Positions 25,901 through 33,803 of a stretch of DNA of 64,000 nt are shown here, piece after piece. Both the position numbers and the translations under genes were made by a program. Where the stretch lies: positions 1,054,001 to 1,118,000 of the forward strand of contig NZ_SHKR01000012.1 in assembly GCF_004217145.1 (NCBI RefSeq), written 5' to 3'. The notes under the pieces were generated by a model. That model was not told where the DNA came from. It worked only from the letters and a program-made list of their open reading frames with translations, and ran no database searches. The stretch comes from Kribbella rubisoli (GTDB taxonomy: Bacteria; Actinomycetota; Actinomycetes; Propionibacteriales; Kribbellaceae). The number at the start of each line of letters is the position of its first letter. The first letter of the stretch is position 1.

Positions 25901-26028
25901 GTCTCGCTCATCGCGATCGCACTGCAGAGCAAGAGAGCCGCTGCGCGTGCGAAAGCTCTACCCCGCTTGAGGTCCGGCGTTGGTTCGCCCACCCCGATCG
26001 GCGCGGAAATGCCAGTACTGTTCGGCAT
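22981..26028 (-). CDS. large membrane protein with C-terminal patatin-like phospholipase domain
   Basis: A 1015-residue protein. Residues ~30-580 hold about ten hydrophobic segments. The C-terminal ~430 residues are patatin-like: GGGVRAM is the oxyanion-hole loop, GVSGGS the GXSXG nucleophile elbow, and IDGGYAEPSG the aspartate of the Ser-Asp dyad. It should be a membrane-tethered lipid acyl hydrolase. ATG 26028 was chosen for its GAGGGGGG site; the frame is open 60 bases further up. Many patatins of this build appear in bacteria as unstudied proteins. It stands alone on its strand. Which side of the membrane the hydrolase faces is unknown. Confidence 0.85.
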   Translation of the reverse strand: MPNSTGISAPIGVGEPTPDLKRGRAFARAAALLLCSAIAMSETDRLITGAVNNAGLSHSITEIVGVRAMSTGQTAWSDWAGLPTDSLHRVCLWIALHALFDIGLYVGYLRILSLFGGHAVAHDPSTPNPKPENRRQRFFRWIAGPPGLAGTFLRMLFMLEVVETVLLWIGAALLWSQHHPRGFVWLALGVTAAKWVVAVGAVLVTVVRYRTFVRAGLGRVFRALLVQRLSFAVVILVAVLSVIPGRNIWDQLPDVQRSWFVWDDVPLLHFIWAFVAAVVVGLYLFVLGRQRTERIWSTYVLNRTAEADPEPSKGVWFGWIVAALLPFVAAIVLSWLSDEPAVDWWLVLAATVAPLLVLLLTQVVCCVAPKEGAWWDPSKRVPRPTTYARDVWVAGDVLAVSLVLLAGLGLIRSLIAPILLGPEGHPWVWSLRLVATVVGVVLAFGAFPVLACVAAKLKARKSNWFHKLVDPTTQADPSPTAYIPLTAAVLWLVCLIAFPLNLAPFAGVVATVLLTLGSWAFILGFVIVRLQRYRPLPVFRALRLRATPLLSLLLVFVLFQARSGGDPALHRLRPDATAANLSAVRRVSLEDAFDTWSKNACVQKLAEQSVQPMVLVAASGGGVRAMAWTAGVLDKLRTGRSCSPVFLSSGVSGGSIGLALSRGGNAMGDAETIAGESALSSAVAGLFVGDLVASATGVRPLSYARSTPQPWSWRDRAGLMETYWEKHVDALKESYGSATSGTGGVLVLNSVAAASGCRVLVSQVDLRTGSSPDEASANCGGRIDEPPASLDLEDLYGACQHQFTWATAAMLSARFPTVTPAGRVGSCSTHEDLQLIDGGYAEPSGLGTLSDIAPGLLRIVERHNEKVPTKGPYVVPIVLFLEDEARTDIVRPPRGLSTEAFVPLAGLNAKAVQTSSGTWLQRLSTAIADPCAQADAGKNCRAAVHAVQERMPNGVVVVTPATKPSVEAPLGWTLSPDSINQLQNAIDKQVSGCKSELPGKYACLNRLLDVLNSTP

Positions 26029-26537
26029 TTGGTTCCCCCCTCGTGCCGTATTGCGTCGAGAGTGCTCCTGCCACCCTCGCCGTGTCAATTGGAATTACCG
26101 CGACAAGTGTCCGGGTAGACAAGTGTTTAATTGCCCGATGCCTCGTTCCTTGAGATGCGAGCAGAACCGTCGTTTGTTACTCACCAAGAATTAAATTCCT
26201 GCGACACAGCTTCCCGCAGCTCGTCAGCCGACCTACCCGCATCAACACAACCCGCTCCAAATCAAGTCCAGCGCCCGAAGATCAGCGGCGCCAGCCCCTT
26301 CGCCCCGGTTCTCGGCCGGCCTCAGGTGCACGCGCGGCTGCTCGTTGGGCGGCCCAACCATCGACAGAGCTCCCGCACTCGGGCAGAGCAAAGATGTCAA
26401 GGGACGCGATTCGTCCAGCACCGCACGCACTGGCGGCGATCTCCGGGCCGGGGCGGCGATCACCGCGTAGACCTCCGAGAGACTGACCGAAACCCTCGAC
26501 GTCGCACTCGTCGACCCCGCAGCGGAGCAACGTCCGA
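26029..26537. other. gap upstream of patatin gene, with direct repeats
   Basis: Partly AT-richer than its surroundings. GACAAGTGT occurs at 26102..26110 and 26118..26126 (16-base spacing), 74 bases upstream of the patatin start, so it could be a regulator site for that gene. From 26200 to 26490 nothing convincing is coded on either strand. Confidence 0.4.
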
Positions 26538-27163
26538 TGCATTTTCTGCTTCGCGGACGGCGCGGAGTTCCCAAAATTACGCGAGAACACCTGGTCAGTC
26601 GGCCTCTGGCGAGCGCGTTCGGAATCGACCGCAGCGCACCACTCCTACGCTCTGACGGAGACTTAGGCGACGCCCGATGGACGACCGTCAACGGCGTGGC
26701 GCGAAAGGGAGTGTGCGGCGACTGCAACAGCGGCTGGATGAACCAGCTCGAGCACAGCATGGGTTCTATCGCCGCCTGGTTGACCGGAAGTGCCGCAGAA
26801 CCGCTGGGTGGAGATCGTGAACTCATCCTCCGAAGCTGGGCGATCAAGACGCACGTCTTGTTGTGCTTCATCGATGGCGACGCCGCTCGGTTCGGTGACG
26901 GAAGATCCTCGGGCGCCGTACTCGCGCCATTTTCGCTTGTACGGGCCCTATACGAGCGCGAATGGGTGACCATCCGGAGAGCGGGCGGAGTAGCCCTCTC
27001 GGCCGCAAGTACTCACTTCGCCTGGGCATTTGGCCATCCCCGCCTCGTACGCACGGGGCCGTCACACTGGACTGCAAAGTTCGCGCCGGCATCAGTCGTC
27101 ACAATTGGGGCCCTTCAGATCTGGACCGCCCCAGCTGTCGCCCCAGGCACCGTGACCGCCTGA
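26538..27163 (+). pseudogene. HNH-endonuclease-like gene with a frameshift
   Basis: From 26574 the frame ending at 27163 reads KITREHLVSRPLASAFG and VCGDCNSGWMNQLE, which are the second half of an HNH-like zinc motif (..C..C...TREH...CxxCNxGWM..LE). The first cysteine pair, CIFCFADGAEFP, is present just upstream (from 26538) but in another frame. A one-base change in the run CCCAAAA at 26570..26576 would join them. The upstream start is unclear. Homologues are uncharacterised putative nucleases. It could also be a sequencing error. Confidence 0.55.
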
Positions 27164-27422
27164 TTGGCCGTCGAAGCCGGACAGCGGGATAAAACTGGCG
27201 CCTTCGCCGTCGCTGGAGAAGTAGCCCTGACCGTACGGTGCGGGTCCGTGTCGGGGACGGGTCCACATCAAGTCGGTAGTCGATGGTCCGTGCTGAGGGT
27301 TGAAGTTCGGCCAAACCCGGCTCCCGCGCCGTTGTCATCGTGCCCAGCCGGATTGCTGGATCAGCGAGCTGGGGACCCGAGGTTTTGACATGTTCGTTAA
27401 GTCGAAACATACCTGTCGGTAC
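27164..27422. other. intergenic stretch without a supported gene
   Basis: Separates the HNH relic from the amine oxidase operon. A short minus-strand frame (27268 to 27092) is open and glycine-rich but overlaps the HNH gene and cannot be supported. From 27380 the DNA is AT-richer and contains TTGACA at about 27386, a possible -35 box. Confidence 0.3.
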
Positions 27423-27443
27423 GAGCGTTAACTCGTTACGCTC
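27423..27443. promoter_or_regulatory. inverted repeat upstream of amine oxidase operon
   Basis: GAGCGT-TAACTCGTT-ACGCTC is a perfect 6-bp inverted repeat 84 bases before ATG 27528. CGTTA occurs twice inside it, and CGTTAA also at about 27395. It is a candidate operator for the oxidase-RidA operon; no regulator gene is adjacent. Confidence 0.4.
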
Positions 27444-27527
27444 CTGACATGCCGTGACAACACCGTCTCCTTAGCTTTCTGGTCAGCAATCTCAAATGCC
27501 CAGTGAGTTGCCCAGTGAGGAGAAGGT

Positions 27528-29111
27528 ATGGCGCAGACCAGACGTCAGTTCCTGCAGCAGGTCGGGATCACCGGTGGGGCGGGGGTTCTGTACTCCACGA
27601 TGTCGGCGCTCGGCCTCACGAGTGTCGCCGAGACTCCCGCGTACGCGGCTCCGTCGCGGGCCGACCTGACCGGCCGCGGCGCCAAGCATGTCGTCGTCCT
27701 AGGCGCCGGGATCGCTGGGCTGACCTCGGCGTACGAGCTCCTGAAGGCCGGTTACAAGGTCACCCTGCTGGAGGCCCGCAATCGTCCGGGCGGCCGCAAC
27801 TGGACCGTCCGGGGCGGAACCGTGGAGACCGATCTGGCCGGCAACACCCAGCGTGCGACGTTCTCGCCCGGTCAGTACATGAACGCGGGGCCGGCGCGGC
27901 TGCCGCAGCACCACGTGACGCTGGAGTACTGCCGCGAGCTGGGTGTCGCGATCGAGCCGTTCGTCAACCAGAACGCCGACGCGTACCTGTACCGCGAGGG
28001 CTCGACTGCCCTGTCGAACAAGGCGATCCGGCATCGCACCGCCAAGGCGGACGTCTACGGCTACGTCGCCGAGCTGCTCGCCACCGCCACCGACCAGGGT
28101 GCGCTCGACGGCCGGCTGACCGCGGCCGACAAGGAGGCGCTGATCGGGTTCCTCGGCAGCTTCGGCTCGATCGGGAACAAGGCGGCCGGTTTCGCATACA
28201 CCGGGACCGACGGCCGCCGCGGCTACACGGTCGAGCCGGGCGCCGGGTTGGAGGGCGGTACGACGGCCCCGCCGTACGCGCTGAGCGACGTGTTCGCCAG
28301 CGGCGTGGGGAACTACTTCTCGTTCGAGTTCGGCTGGGACCAGGCGATGATGATGTTCCAGCCGGTCGGCGGCATGGACCGGATCCCGTACGCGTTCGAG
28401 CGCGCGATCGGCAAGGACAAGATCCGGTACGGCGCGGAGGTGACCGGGTTGAAGAACACTGGTTCCGGCGTCGAGGTCACGTACAAGAACGGGACGCGGA
28501 CCCGGATGATCACCGCGGACTACGCCATCTGCACCCTGCCACCGCACCTGGCCGCGAAGGTCCCGTCCAACCTGCCCGCGCCGATCATCGAGGCCCTCAA
28601 GTACGCACGACCGACGAACGCCGGCAAGATCGGCATCGAGTACGGCCGGCGCTGGTGGGAGGAAGACCACAAGATTTACGGCGGCATCACCAACAGCAGC
28701 CTCGACACGGTCAACACCTGGTACCCGTCGTACAACTTCCACGGCGAGCGCGGGACCGTGATCGGCTACTACAACACCGGCTCGAACGCGAACGCGTACG
28801 GCGCTCTGACGCCGGCGGCGCGACTGGAGCGCGCGCTGATGCAAGGCGCCAAGATGCACGGTGACGTGTACACCAAGGACGTGAAGGCGGCGTTCTCGGT
28901 GAACTGGCTGGGCACCAAGTACTCCGAGGCGTCCTGGGTCAGCTGGCCGTCCCAGACCGACGGGATCTACGCCCGGCTGCTCGATGCCACCGGCAACATC
29001 TACTTCGCCGGGGACCATCTCTCGCACGTCATCGCCTGGCAGCACGGCGCGATCACGTCCGCTCGGGCGACGGTGACCACGCTGCACGACCGGGTGGTGG
29101 CGAGCCGATGA
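27528..29111 (+). CDS. Tat-exported flavin amine/L-amino acid oxidase
   Basis: A 527-residue flavoprotein of the monoamine oxidase/LAAO group. The N-terminus has a twin-arginine signal (RRQFLQQVG) followed by a hydrophobic run and the site TPAYAAP. The FAD motif VVVLGAGIAGLTSAYELL lies near residue 55, followed by LEARNRPGGR, and the FAD-binding C-terminal motif reads IYFAGDHLSH near residue 495. It should oxidise an amine or amino acid outside the cell, giving an imine, hydrogen peroxide and then ammonia. ATG 27528 has a GAGGAGAAGG site. The next gene, an exported RidA, overlaps by four bases. Exact substrate unknown. Confidence 0.9.
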   Translation: MAQTRRQFLQQVGITGGAGVLYSTMSALGLTSVAETPAYAAPSRADLTGRGAKHVVVLGAGIAGLTSAYELLKAGYKVTLLEARNRPGGRNWTVRGGTVETDLAGNTQRATFSPGQYMNAGPARLPQHHVTLEYCRELGVAIEPFVNQNADAYLYREGSTALSNKAIRHRTAKADVYGYVAELLATATDQGALDGRLTAADKEALIGFLGSFGSIGNKAAGFAYTGTDGRRGYTVEPGAGLEGGTTAPPYALSDVFASGVGNYFSFEFGWDQAMMMFQPVGGMDRIPYAFERAIGKDKIRYGAEVTGLKNTGSGVEVTYKNGTRTRMITADYAICTLPPHLAAKVPSNLPAPIIEALKYARPTNAGKIGIEYGRRWWEEDHKIYGGITNSSLDTVNTWYPSYNFHGERGTVIGYYNTGSNANAYGALTPAARLERALMQGAKMHGDVYTKDVKAAFSVNWLGTKYSEASWVSWPSQTDGIYARLLDATGNIYFAGDHLSHVIAWQHGAITSARATVTTLHDRVVASR

Positions 29112-29761
29112 GGACACGTCTGCTCGTTGGAGCTGTGGCGTTGGTGGTGTCGTTCACGGCGGGAGCCGGTACTGCAGCCGGATGGTGGGACAAGCCCAGA
29201 CCGCCGAAGCCCGGGACCGTCGTGCCGGCGTTGCCTGCAGGCCAGGCGAACCCGATGATCGCGACCGGCGTCGGAATCGGCGCGAACACGCCGGTCTACA
29301 AGACGAGCGGGATCGGGCCGTCGGCTCTCAACACCGGCGCTCCGGCCGGCTCCGAGGCGTCGTACGTCGACACCGCGATCTTCCCCGGCGGGGCGTTGCC
29401 CGCGGGGGTGACGATCACCGAGGCCCAGGGCATCAACGTGCTCCGGCGTATCGGGGAGAACCTCGCGGCTGTTGGACTGTCCTACGCCGACGTCTACACG
29501 ATGCGGGTCTTCCTGCAGAATCCCGCCGGTGCGGCGACGGCCGACTTCGCCGGCTGGAACCGCGCGTACCGGCAATACTTCGCGAACACCGATCTCACCA
29601 CCGGCGCCTTCGTCCCGGTCCCGCTCGGTACGGCGCCACCCGCCAAGCCGTTCGTGATCAACAAGTCGCGTCCGTCCCGCTTCGCACTGGAAATCGAGAA
29701 CCTGCCGGTCTCCGGCTGGCTCGTCGAGGTGGAGGTCGACGCGGCCTACCCGCAACACTGA
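29108..29761 (+). CDS. exported RidA-family enamine/imine deaminase
   Basis: A 217-residue protein: a Sec-type signal (MRTRLLVGAVALVVSF, cut near AGTAAG) plus a RidA/YjgF/UK114 fold. Family features include IGPSALNTG, INVLRRIGENLAAVGLSYAD, VYTMRVFL and the C-terminal SRFALEIENLPVSGW followed by VEVEVDAA. The arginine in SRFALE lines up with the catalytic Arg105 region of RidA. RidA enzymes hydrolyse reactive 2-iminoacids. ATG 29108 overlaps the oxidase stop (ATGA), so both proteins should be made and exported together. Exported RidA proteins are less common than cytosolic ones. Confidence 0.85.
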   Translation: MRTRLLVGAVALVVSFTAGAGTAAGWWDKPRPPKPGTVVPALPAGQANPMIATGVGIGANTPVYKTSGIGPSALNTGAPAGSEASYVDTAIFPGGALPAGVTITEAQGINVLRRIGENLAAVGLSYADVYTMRVFLQNPAGAATADFAGWNRAYRQYFANTDLTTGAFVPVPLGTAPPAKPFVINKSRPSRFALEIENLPVSGWLVEVEVDAAYPQH

Positions 29762-29778
29762 GCGGGTGAGGAGCTGGA

Positions 29779-29955
29779 TCAGAGGAGCGTCGCGATGTCG
29801 GGCCAGGCGTAGGGGACCTCGTCGGGTGGCACCTCACCCGCGAGGCCTCCGCCGAGGGCCAGTACCCGGATCGCCAGCGAGCCGAATCCGTCGGCGGACG
29901 GACCGGTTGCCGCGGCCCACCAACCCGCCCGCCACCAACCTTCTTCCGAATTCCG
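29779..29955 (-). pseudogene. 3' remnant of an unidentified gene
   Basis: The minus strand reads GWWAAATGPSADGFGSLAIR, then VLALGGGLAGEVPPDEVPYA and WPDIATLL with stop at 29779. Residue use is coding-like, but a stop lies only ~58 codons upstream and there is no start. I do not recognise the family. Confidence 0.35.
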
Positions 29956-30004
29956 TCAGACGGGGACGCTACTTCGACGGCGACGAACTCGCGTTCGTCG
30001 CCGT

Positions 30005-30613
30005 CTACAACCGTTGGCCTTGCACGAACTCGTAGGTGTAGAACACCAGGCTGTCACCAATCCTGCGTGTGTTGACCAGGTGCAGCGGCTTCTTGTCGCT
30101 GGTCTCGTCGAAGAGACGCCGGCCGGTTCCCAACATGACCGGAAAAACTACCAGCCGTAGTTCATCGGCCAGGTTCTGTTCGATCAGCGTGCGCAGCAGC
30201 TGATAGCTGCCGTAGACCAGGATTTCCCCGTCCACCTTCCGCTTCAGCTCCGAAATCTCCTTCACCGCATCGCCGCCCAGAACCGTGGCATTCGTCCACT
30301 GAGGCTCGTCGAGAGTCGACGACACGACGTACTTGGGGAGACTGTTGATTCTGTCGGCCCACTCCGGGCTGACGCGGACAGCCGCGCCAACGCCCGACAC
30401 CATCCGGGACGCGAACCACTCACTGCTCCGCCCGCCCAGCAGCAGCGCCTCGACACCCAGCGCTTCCTGCGTCTCGCGGGCCTGCCAGTCCTCGAGGTCC
30501 TTGCTCCCCACGAACTGGTGGAACCAGCCACCCCGCTCGAAGCCCTCCGAACCATCCGGGTCTTGCACCACTCCATCGAGGGTGACGTTTGAGCTGATGA
30601 CGATCTTTCCCAT
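30005..30613 (-). CDS. RibD C-terminal/dihydrofolate reductase-like protein
   Basis: A 202-residue protein of the RibD-C family (MGKIVISSNVTLDGVVQDPD, LLLGGRSSEWF, KYVVSSTLDEPQW, ILVYGSYQLLRTLIEQNLAD, RLVVFPVMLGTGRRLF). These reductases bind NADPH in a dihydrofolate-reductase fold; most in this group have no known substrate. ATG 30613 has an AAGGAG site. It is divergent from the ECF sigma factor at 30759. Confidence 0.9.
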   Translation of the reverse strand: MGKIVISSNVTLDGVVQDPDGSEGFERGGWFHQFVGSKDLEDWQARETQEALGVEALLLGGRSSEWFASRMVSGVGAAVRVSPEWADRINSLPKYVVSSTLDEPQWTNATVLGGDAVKEISELKRKVDGEILVYGSYQLLRTLIEQNLADELRLVVFPVMLGTGRRLFDETSDKKPLHLVNTRRIGDSLVFYTYEFVQGQRL

Positions 30614-30758
30614 CTCCGTGCTCCTTCGACGATGTTGTCGGCTATCACTCGTCTAGACGCCGCGGCATCAGAAAGGAGGCGCTGTGCGACCGCCCCGTTC
30701 GCGGCTTGGCCGGCGTCGATACAGGATGGGACTGCACACAAGGAGGGCGGTGGCGGGA

Positions 30759-31775
30759 GTGGAGTTGGCGAGAACGGACCTGATGTCGAGGGCGCAGGCC
30801 GGCGACGGAGAGGCGTTCCGAGCACTGACCGAGCCGCACCGCCGCGAGCTCCAGGTGCACTGCTACCGGATGCTCGGATCGTTTCAGGATGCCGAAGACG
30901 CTCTCCAGGACACGATGCTCTCCGCTTGGCGAGGTCTCGAACGATTCGACGGACGCGCCTCACTTCGCACCTGGCTCTACCGCATCGCCACCAACCGCTG
31001 CCTCGACACGCTGCGCTCTGCTCGCCGACGTCCTGCTAAGCAGTGGGACATCCCGGGAACCGAACCACCAGAACCCACTGGACTCGGCGAAATCCACTGG
31101 CTCGAGCCCTATCCCGACGCCCTACTGGACGGTGCGATCACTGTGCCGCTCGGTCCGGAGGCGCGCTACGAGCAAACCGAATCCATTTCCCTGGCCTTTG
31201 TGACCGCACTGCAGATCTTGCCGCCTCGCCAGCTCGCCGTCCTCATCCTGCGCGACGTCCTCGGATTCCGCGCGAACGAGGTAGCCGACATGCTGGACAC
31301 GACCGTCGAATCGGTCAAAAGTGCCCTCAAACGCGCGCGTGCAGGAATGCAGCGCCGACTGCCGTTGATTACTGCTCGAGAGCGACCGCCTGCCAGCGAT
31401 TCTCCTGCCGAGGAGGCGATCGTGGCGAAGTTCGTCAGCGCCTACGAATCTGCCGACATCGACGCATTGGTGGCTCTGTTGACCGACGACGTCTTCATGT
31501 CGATGCCGCCGATGCCGCTGGAATACCGGGGCCGGGACAGCGTGACCCGCTTCTTCGCATTCATTTTCGGCACGGTACAGAGATTCGAACTGGTACCGAC
31601 GCGAGCCAACGGTCAGCCGGCATTCGGGGTCTACCGACCCACCCCCACCGGCACCCACGGAGTCGGCCTCTTCGCCATCACCCTCACCGGCGACCGAATC
31701 GGCGCCATGACCCGCTTCGAAGAGACCGTCCTCTCCACATTCGGCCTGCCGCACTCCCTCCCGAGTGCGCAGTAG
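30759..31775 (+). CDS. ECF sigma factor with C-terminal SnoaL-like domain (TIGR02960 type)
   Basis: A 338-residue sigma factor. Region 2 is seen in HCYRMLGSFQDAEDALQDT and FDGRASLRTWLYRIATNRCL; region 4 in LPPRQLAVLILRDVLGFRAN and DTTVESVKSALKRARAGMQ. The last ~120 residues form a SnoaL-like domain (VSAYESADIDALVALLTDDV). Such tails often replace an anti-sigma factor and control activity in cis. I chose GTG 30759 because AGGAGGG lies 11 bases upstream and the product begins like the family; GTG 30684 with its own AAAGGAGG is a real alternative. Targets unknown. Confidence 0.85.
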   Translation: MELARTDLMSRAQAGDGEAFRALTEPHRRELQVHCYRMLGSFQDAEDALQDTMLSAWRGLERFDGRASLRTWLYRIATNRCLDTLRSARRRPAKQWDIPGTEPPEPTGLGEIHWLEPYPDALLDGAITVPLGPEARYEQTESISLAFVTALQILPPRQLAVLILRDVLGFRANEVADMLDTTVESVKSALKRARAGMQRRLPLITARERPPASDSPAEEAIVAKFVSAYESADIDALVALLTDDVFMSMPPMPLEYRGRDSVTRFFAFIFGTVQRFELVPTRANGQPAFGVYRPTPTGTHGVGLFAITLTGDRIGAMTRFEETVLSTFGLPHSLPSAQ

Positions 31776-32146
31776 ACGCCAGCCCGCCTCACCCACTACG
31801 AACGACGAGGACACCCACTCACTAAGTAGCGTTGCAGTATCAGACGAGGCGTCCGGCCCACAGCAGTCCGCTGGTGGCGGCGGCGAATGCGAACAGCAGG
31901 TCATCGATGAGATGGGCTCGACTCCGAGAGCGCGGACAGCTCCTGCGGAGGGTGCATGTCAATGGTTCTGTCAATGAAGCCCAGCCCGATCAGGGCCGAT
32001 TAGGCGACGATGACAGCGAGGTCGGCAGGATTCCCGCCGTCGGACAGCCTGTCCCTGATCCGTGACTGGTTCGTCAGCCGCCGCGCAGGTCGCGTTAGCC
32101 GGCAGTCGATTCCTTCTGCCGTTGGGGTTGCGGGGTCAGCGGTGGT
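31776..32146. other. gap without a supported gene
   Basis: Between the sigma factor and the decayed UbiD gene I see no coding-like frame, tRNA or clear hairpin on either strand. Confidence 0.5.
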
Positions 32147-32930
32147 TCATCGGTAGCCGTAGACGTCTGACCATCGCGCCAGGACGCGTTGCTGGACGTC
32201 GGCCGGCCAGCCGTGTTCGAAGCTGCCCTTCACGGGGCGTTCGGTCCGGGCGAAGCGATCGGCGAGCAGGCAGCAGTAGATGACCTTGCCGGCCCGGTAG
32301 GTGTGTGTCCAGCAGGATCTTGGGTACGCCGAAACCGGCCTTGCCCGCGAAGACGATGCCGCCGATCCGCCGGGCGAGCTCGTCGGCGCTGATGCTCAGC
32401 GTCTCGAACCAGTCCCGCCGGACCGAGACGATCAGCCAGTGGATGGCAGACTCGTAGGAGAACCAGGTCGAGGTGACCGGCAGGCCCGCTGTGGTGAGGT
32501 TGTAGAGGATCTCGGCGGCGTGCATGGTCCCAGTTCCGGTGTGGTCCTCTTCCACCGGTGGTCCGGCCGCGACGACCGGCAGGATCGCACCGTCGCGGTG
32601 GGTGATGGCGGTGACCGTGAACAGCGGTTTGGGCGACGCGTCGATGGCGTTGTAGCCGGGGTACTCGTTCATCGGCCCCTCCATCACGTCCTGGTCGAAA
32701 GCGATGTGTCCTTCGATGACGATCTTGGCGGTGGCGGGCACGGGCAGGTCAACGGTCTCGGCCGGAACCACCTCGATTCCCTCCCCCGAACAGGGCACCC
32801 AGCAGGTGGCTCTCGTCCGCGCCTTCGGGCAGCGGCATCGCCCCGCCGTAAGGCAGGGTACGCGGCCAACTGGATCGCGCTGGATACCGCGAGGTGTAGC
32901 GAGTCCATCCGGGTCCTGACCGACACGGCC
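32147..32930 (-). pseudogene. decayed UbiD-family decarboxylase gene
   Basis: The central part (about 32310..32800) is one frame and clearly UbiD-like: AETVDLPVPATAKIVIEGH, EGPMNEYPGYNA, GAILPVVAAGPPVEEDHTGT and GGIVFAGKAGFGVPKILL. The preceding segment, LPYGGAMPLPEGADESHLLG, and an earlier DSLHLAVSSAIQLAA are in other frames. The C-terminal piece, SFEHGWPADVQQRVLARWSD ending at 32147, follows in a different frame after a missing stretch. So at least three frameshifts or deletions are present. UbiD enzymes use prenylated FMN to decarboxylate aromatic acids; this copy cannot work. Confidence 0.75.
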
Positions 32931-33062
32931 GGAGCATGGCGGTCTGTCGTCGAGGCACCCCGCGCCGGTGCTATGTGCGGGGCCGTCGATCAACGTCAGG
33001 TGTCCGATCATCGGCGCATTGTTGCCCAGTTCACCTTTGTCTGCGAGGGGTATCCGGCGAAC

Positions 33063-33668
33063 TCAGGCTGGCTGTCGGTCTAGAACGAGACCCACGCCGA
33101 AGACGGTGAGAATGGCCGCGCCCGTGCGCATGACGAGAGTCGTGATCCGGCGGTTGCGGAGTACGTTGCCGGCGGCACCGAACAGGAGGGCGTAGCACAG
33201 GAGCGACGCGAACCCGATGACGGCAAAGACGACACCAAGAACCAGGGCTTGCAGCGAATCGGTCTGCGTGCCGAGGAATTGCGGGATCACGCTCGCGAAG
33301 ACAATCATGGTCTTCGGATTCGACAGGTCGCAGAGCAGGCCTTCGCGGAAAGCATTCCACGAGCTCCGCGGCCGCGGGATGCGTTGAGCGATTCCGTCTG
33401 ATGCTTCCAGCCCGGCGTGATGGCGCCCGAGCAAGAGCCTGAGGCCCAGGTAGATCAGGTGGGCCGCGACGTACCGGACGATTGTGAAGGCCGTCTGGGA
33501 GGCGACCAGGACTGCGGTCAGGCCAAGGACGGATCCGGCAACCCACACGAAGTCGGCTGTCAACACGCCCAGTGCTGACAGCAACGCCTGCCGACGGCCG
33601 CGCAGAAGCGCACCAAGACTTCCTGCAGCGACCGGAAGCCCGCGCTTGTCGACCCATCGGCCGCACAC
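33063..33668 (-). CDS. LysE/RhtB-type exporter, probably N-terminally truncated
   Basis: A 201-residue product with several membrane segments matching LysE-family exporters (SALGVLTADFVWVAGSVLGL, GLLCDLSNPKTMIVFASVIP, VLRNRRITTLVMRTGAAIL). Family members begin with a membrane segment and a PGP motif; here the first ~25 residues (MCGRWVDKRGLPVAAGSL) look unrelated, so the first segment seems lost and another start has been recruited. Such exporters move amino acids or related amines out of the cell. The gene may be non-functional. Confidence 0.6.
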   Translation of the reverse strand: MCGRWVDKRGLPVAAGSLGALLRGRRQALLSALGVLTADFVWVAGSVLGLTAVLVASQTAFTIVRYVAAHLIYLGLRLLLGRHHAGLEASDGIAQRIPRPRSSWNAFREGLLCDLSNPKTMIVFASVIPQFLGTQTDSLQALVLGVVFAVIGFASLLCYALLFGAAGNVLRNRRITTLVMRTGAAILTVFGVGLVLDRQPA

Positions 33669-33803
33669 ACCTGCGCCTCGCTGTCTGATCAGTTCCGCGA
33701 CCAGATCCTGGCAGTGAACCGATAGTCCGGCGAGCCGCCGACCGGCAAGGCTCCGAGGGCTACGCGATGGCGACGGACCTTGCTCGCAGGAACACTTCCT
33801 GGC

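Noticed and set aside
27092..27268. 58-codon glycine-rich frame on the minus strand (YGQGYFSSDGEGASFIPLSG)
   Set aside because: It reads smoothly but overlaps the HNH gene, has no ribosome site and no known relative, so I could not support it as a gene.
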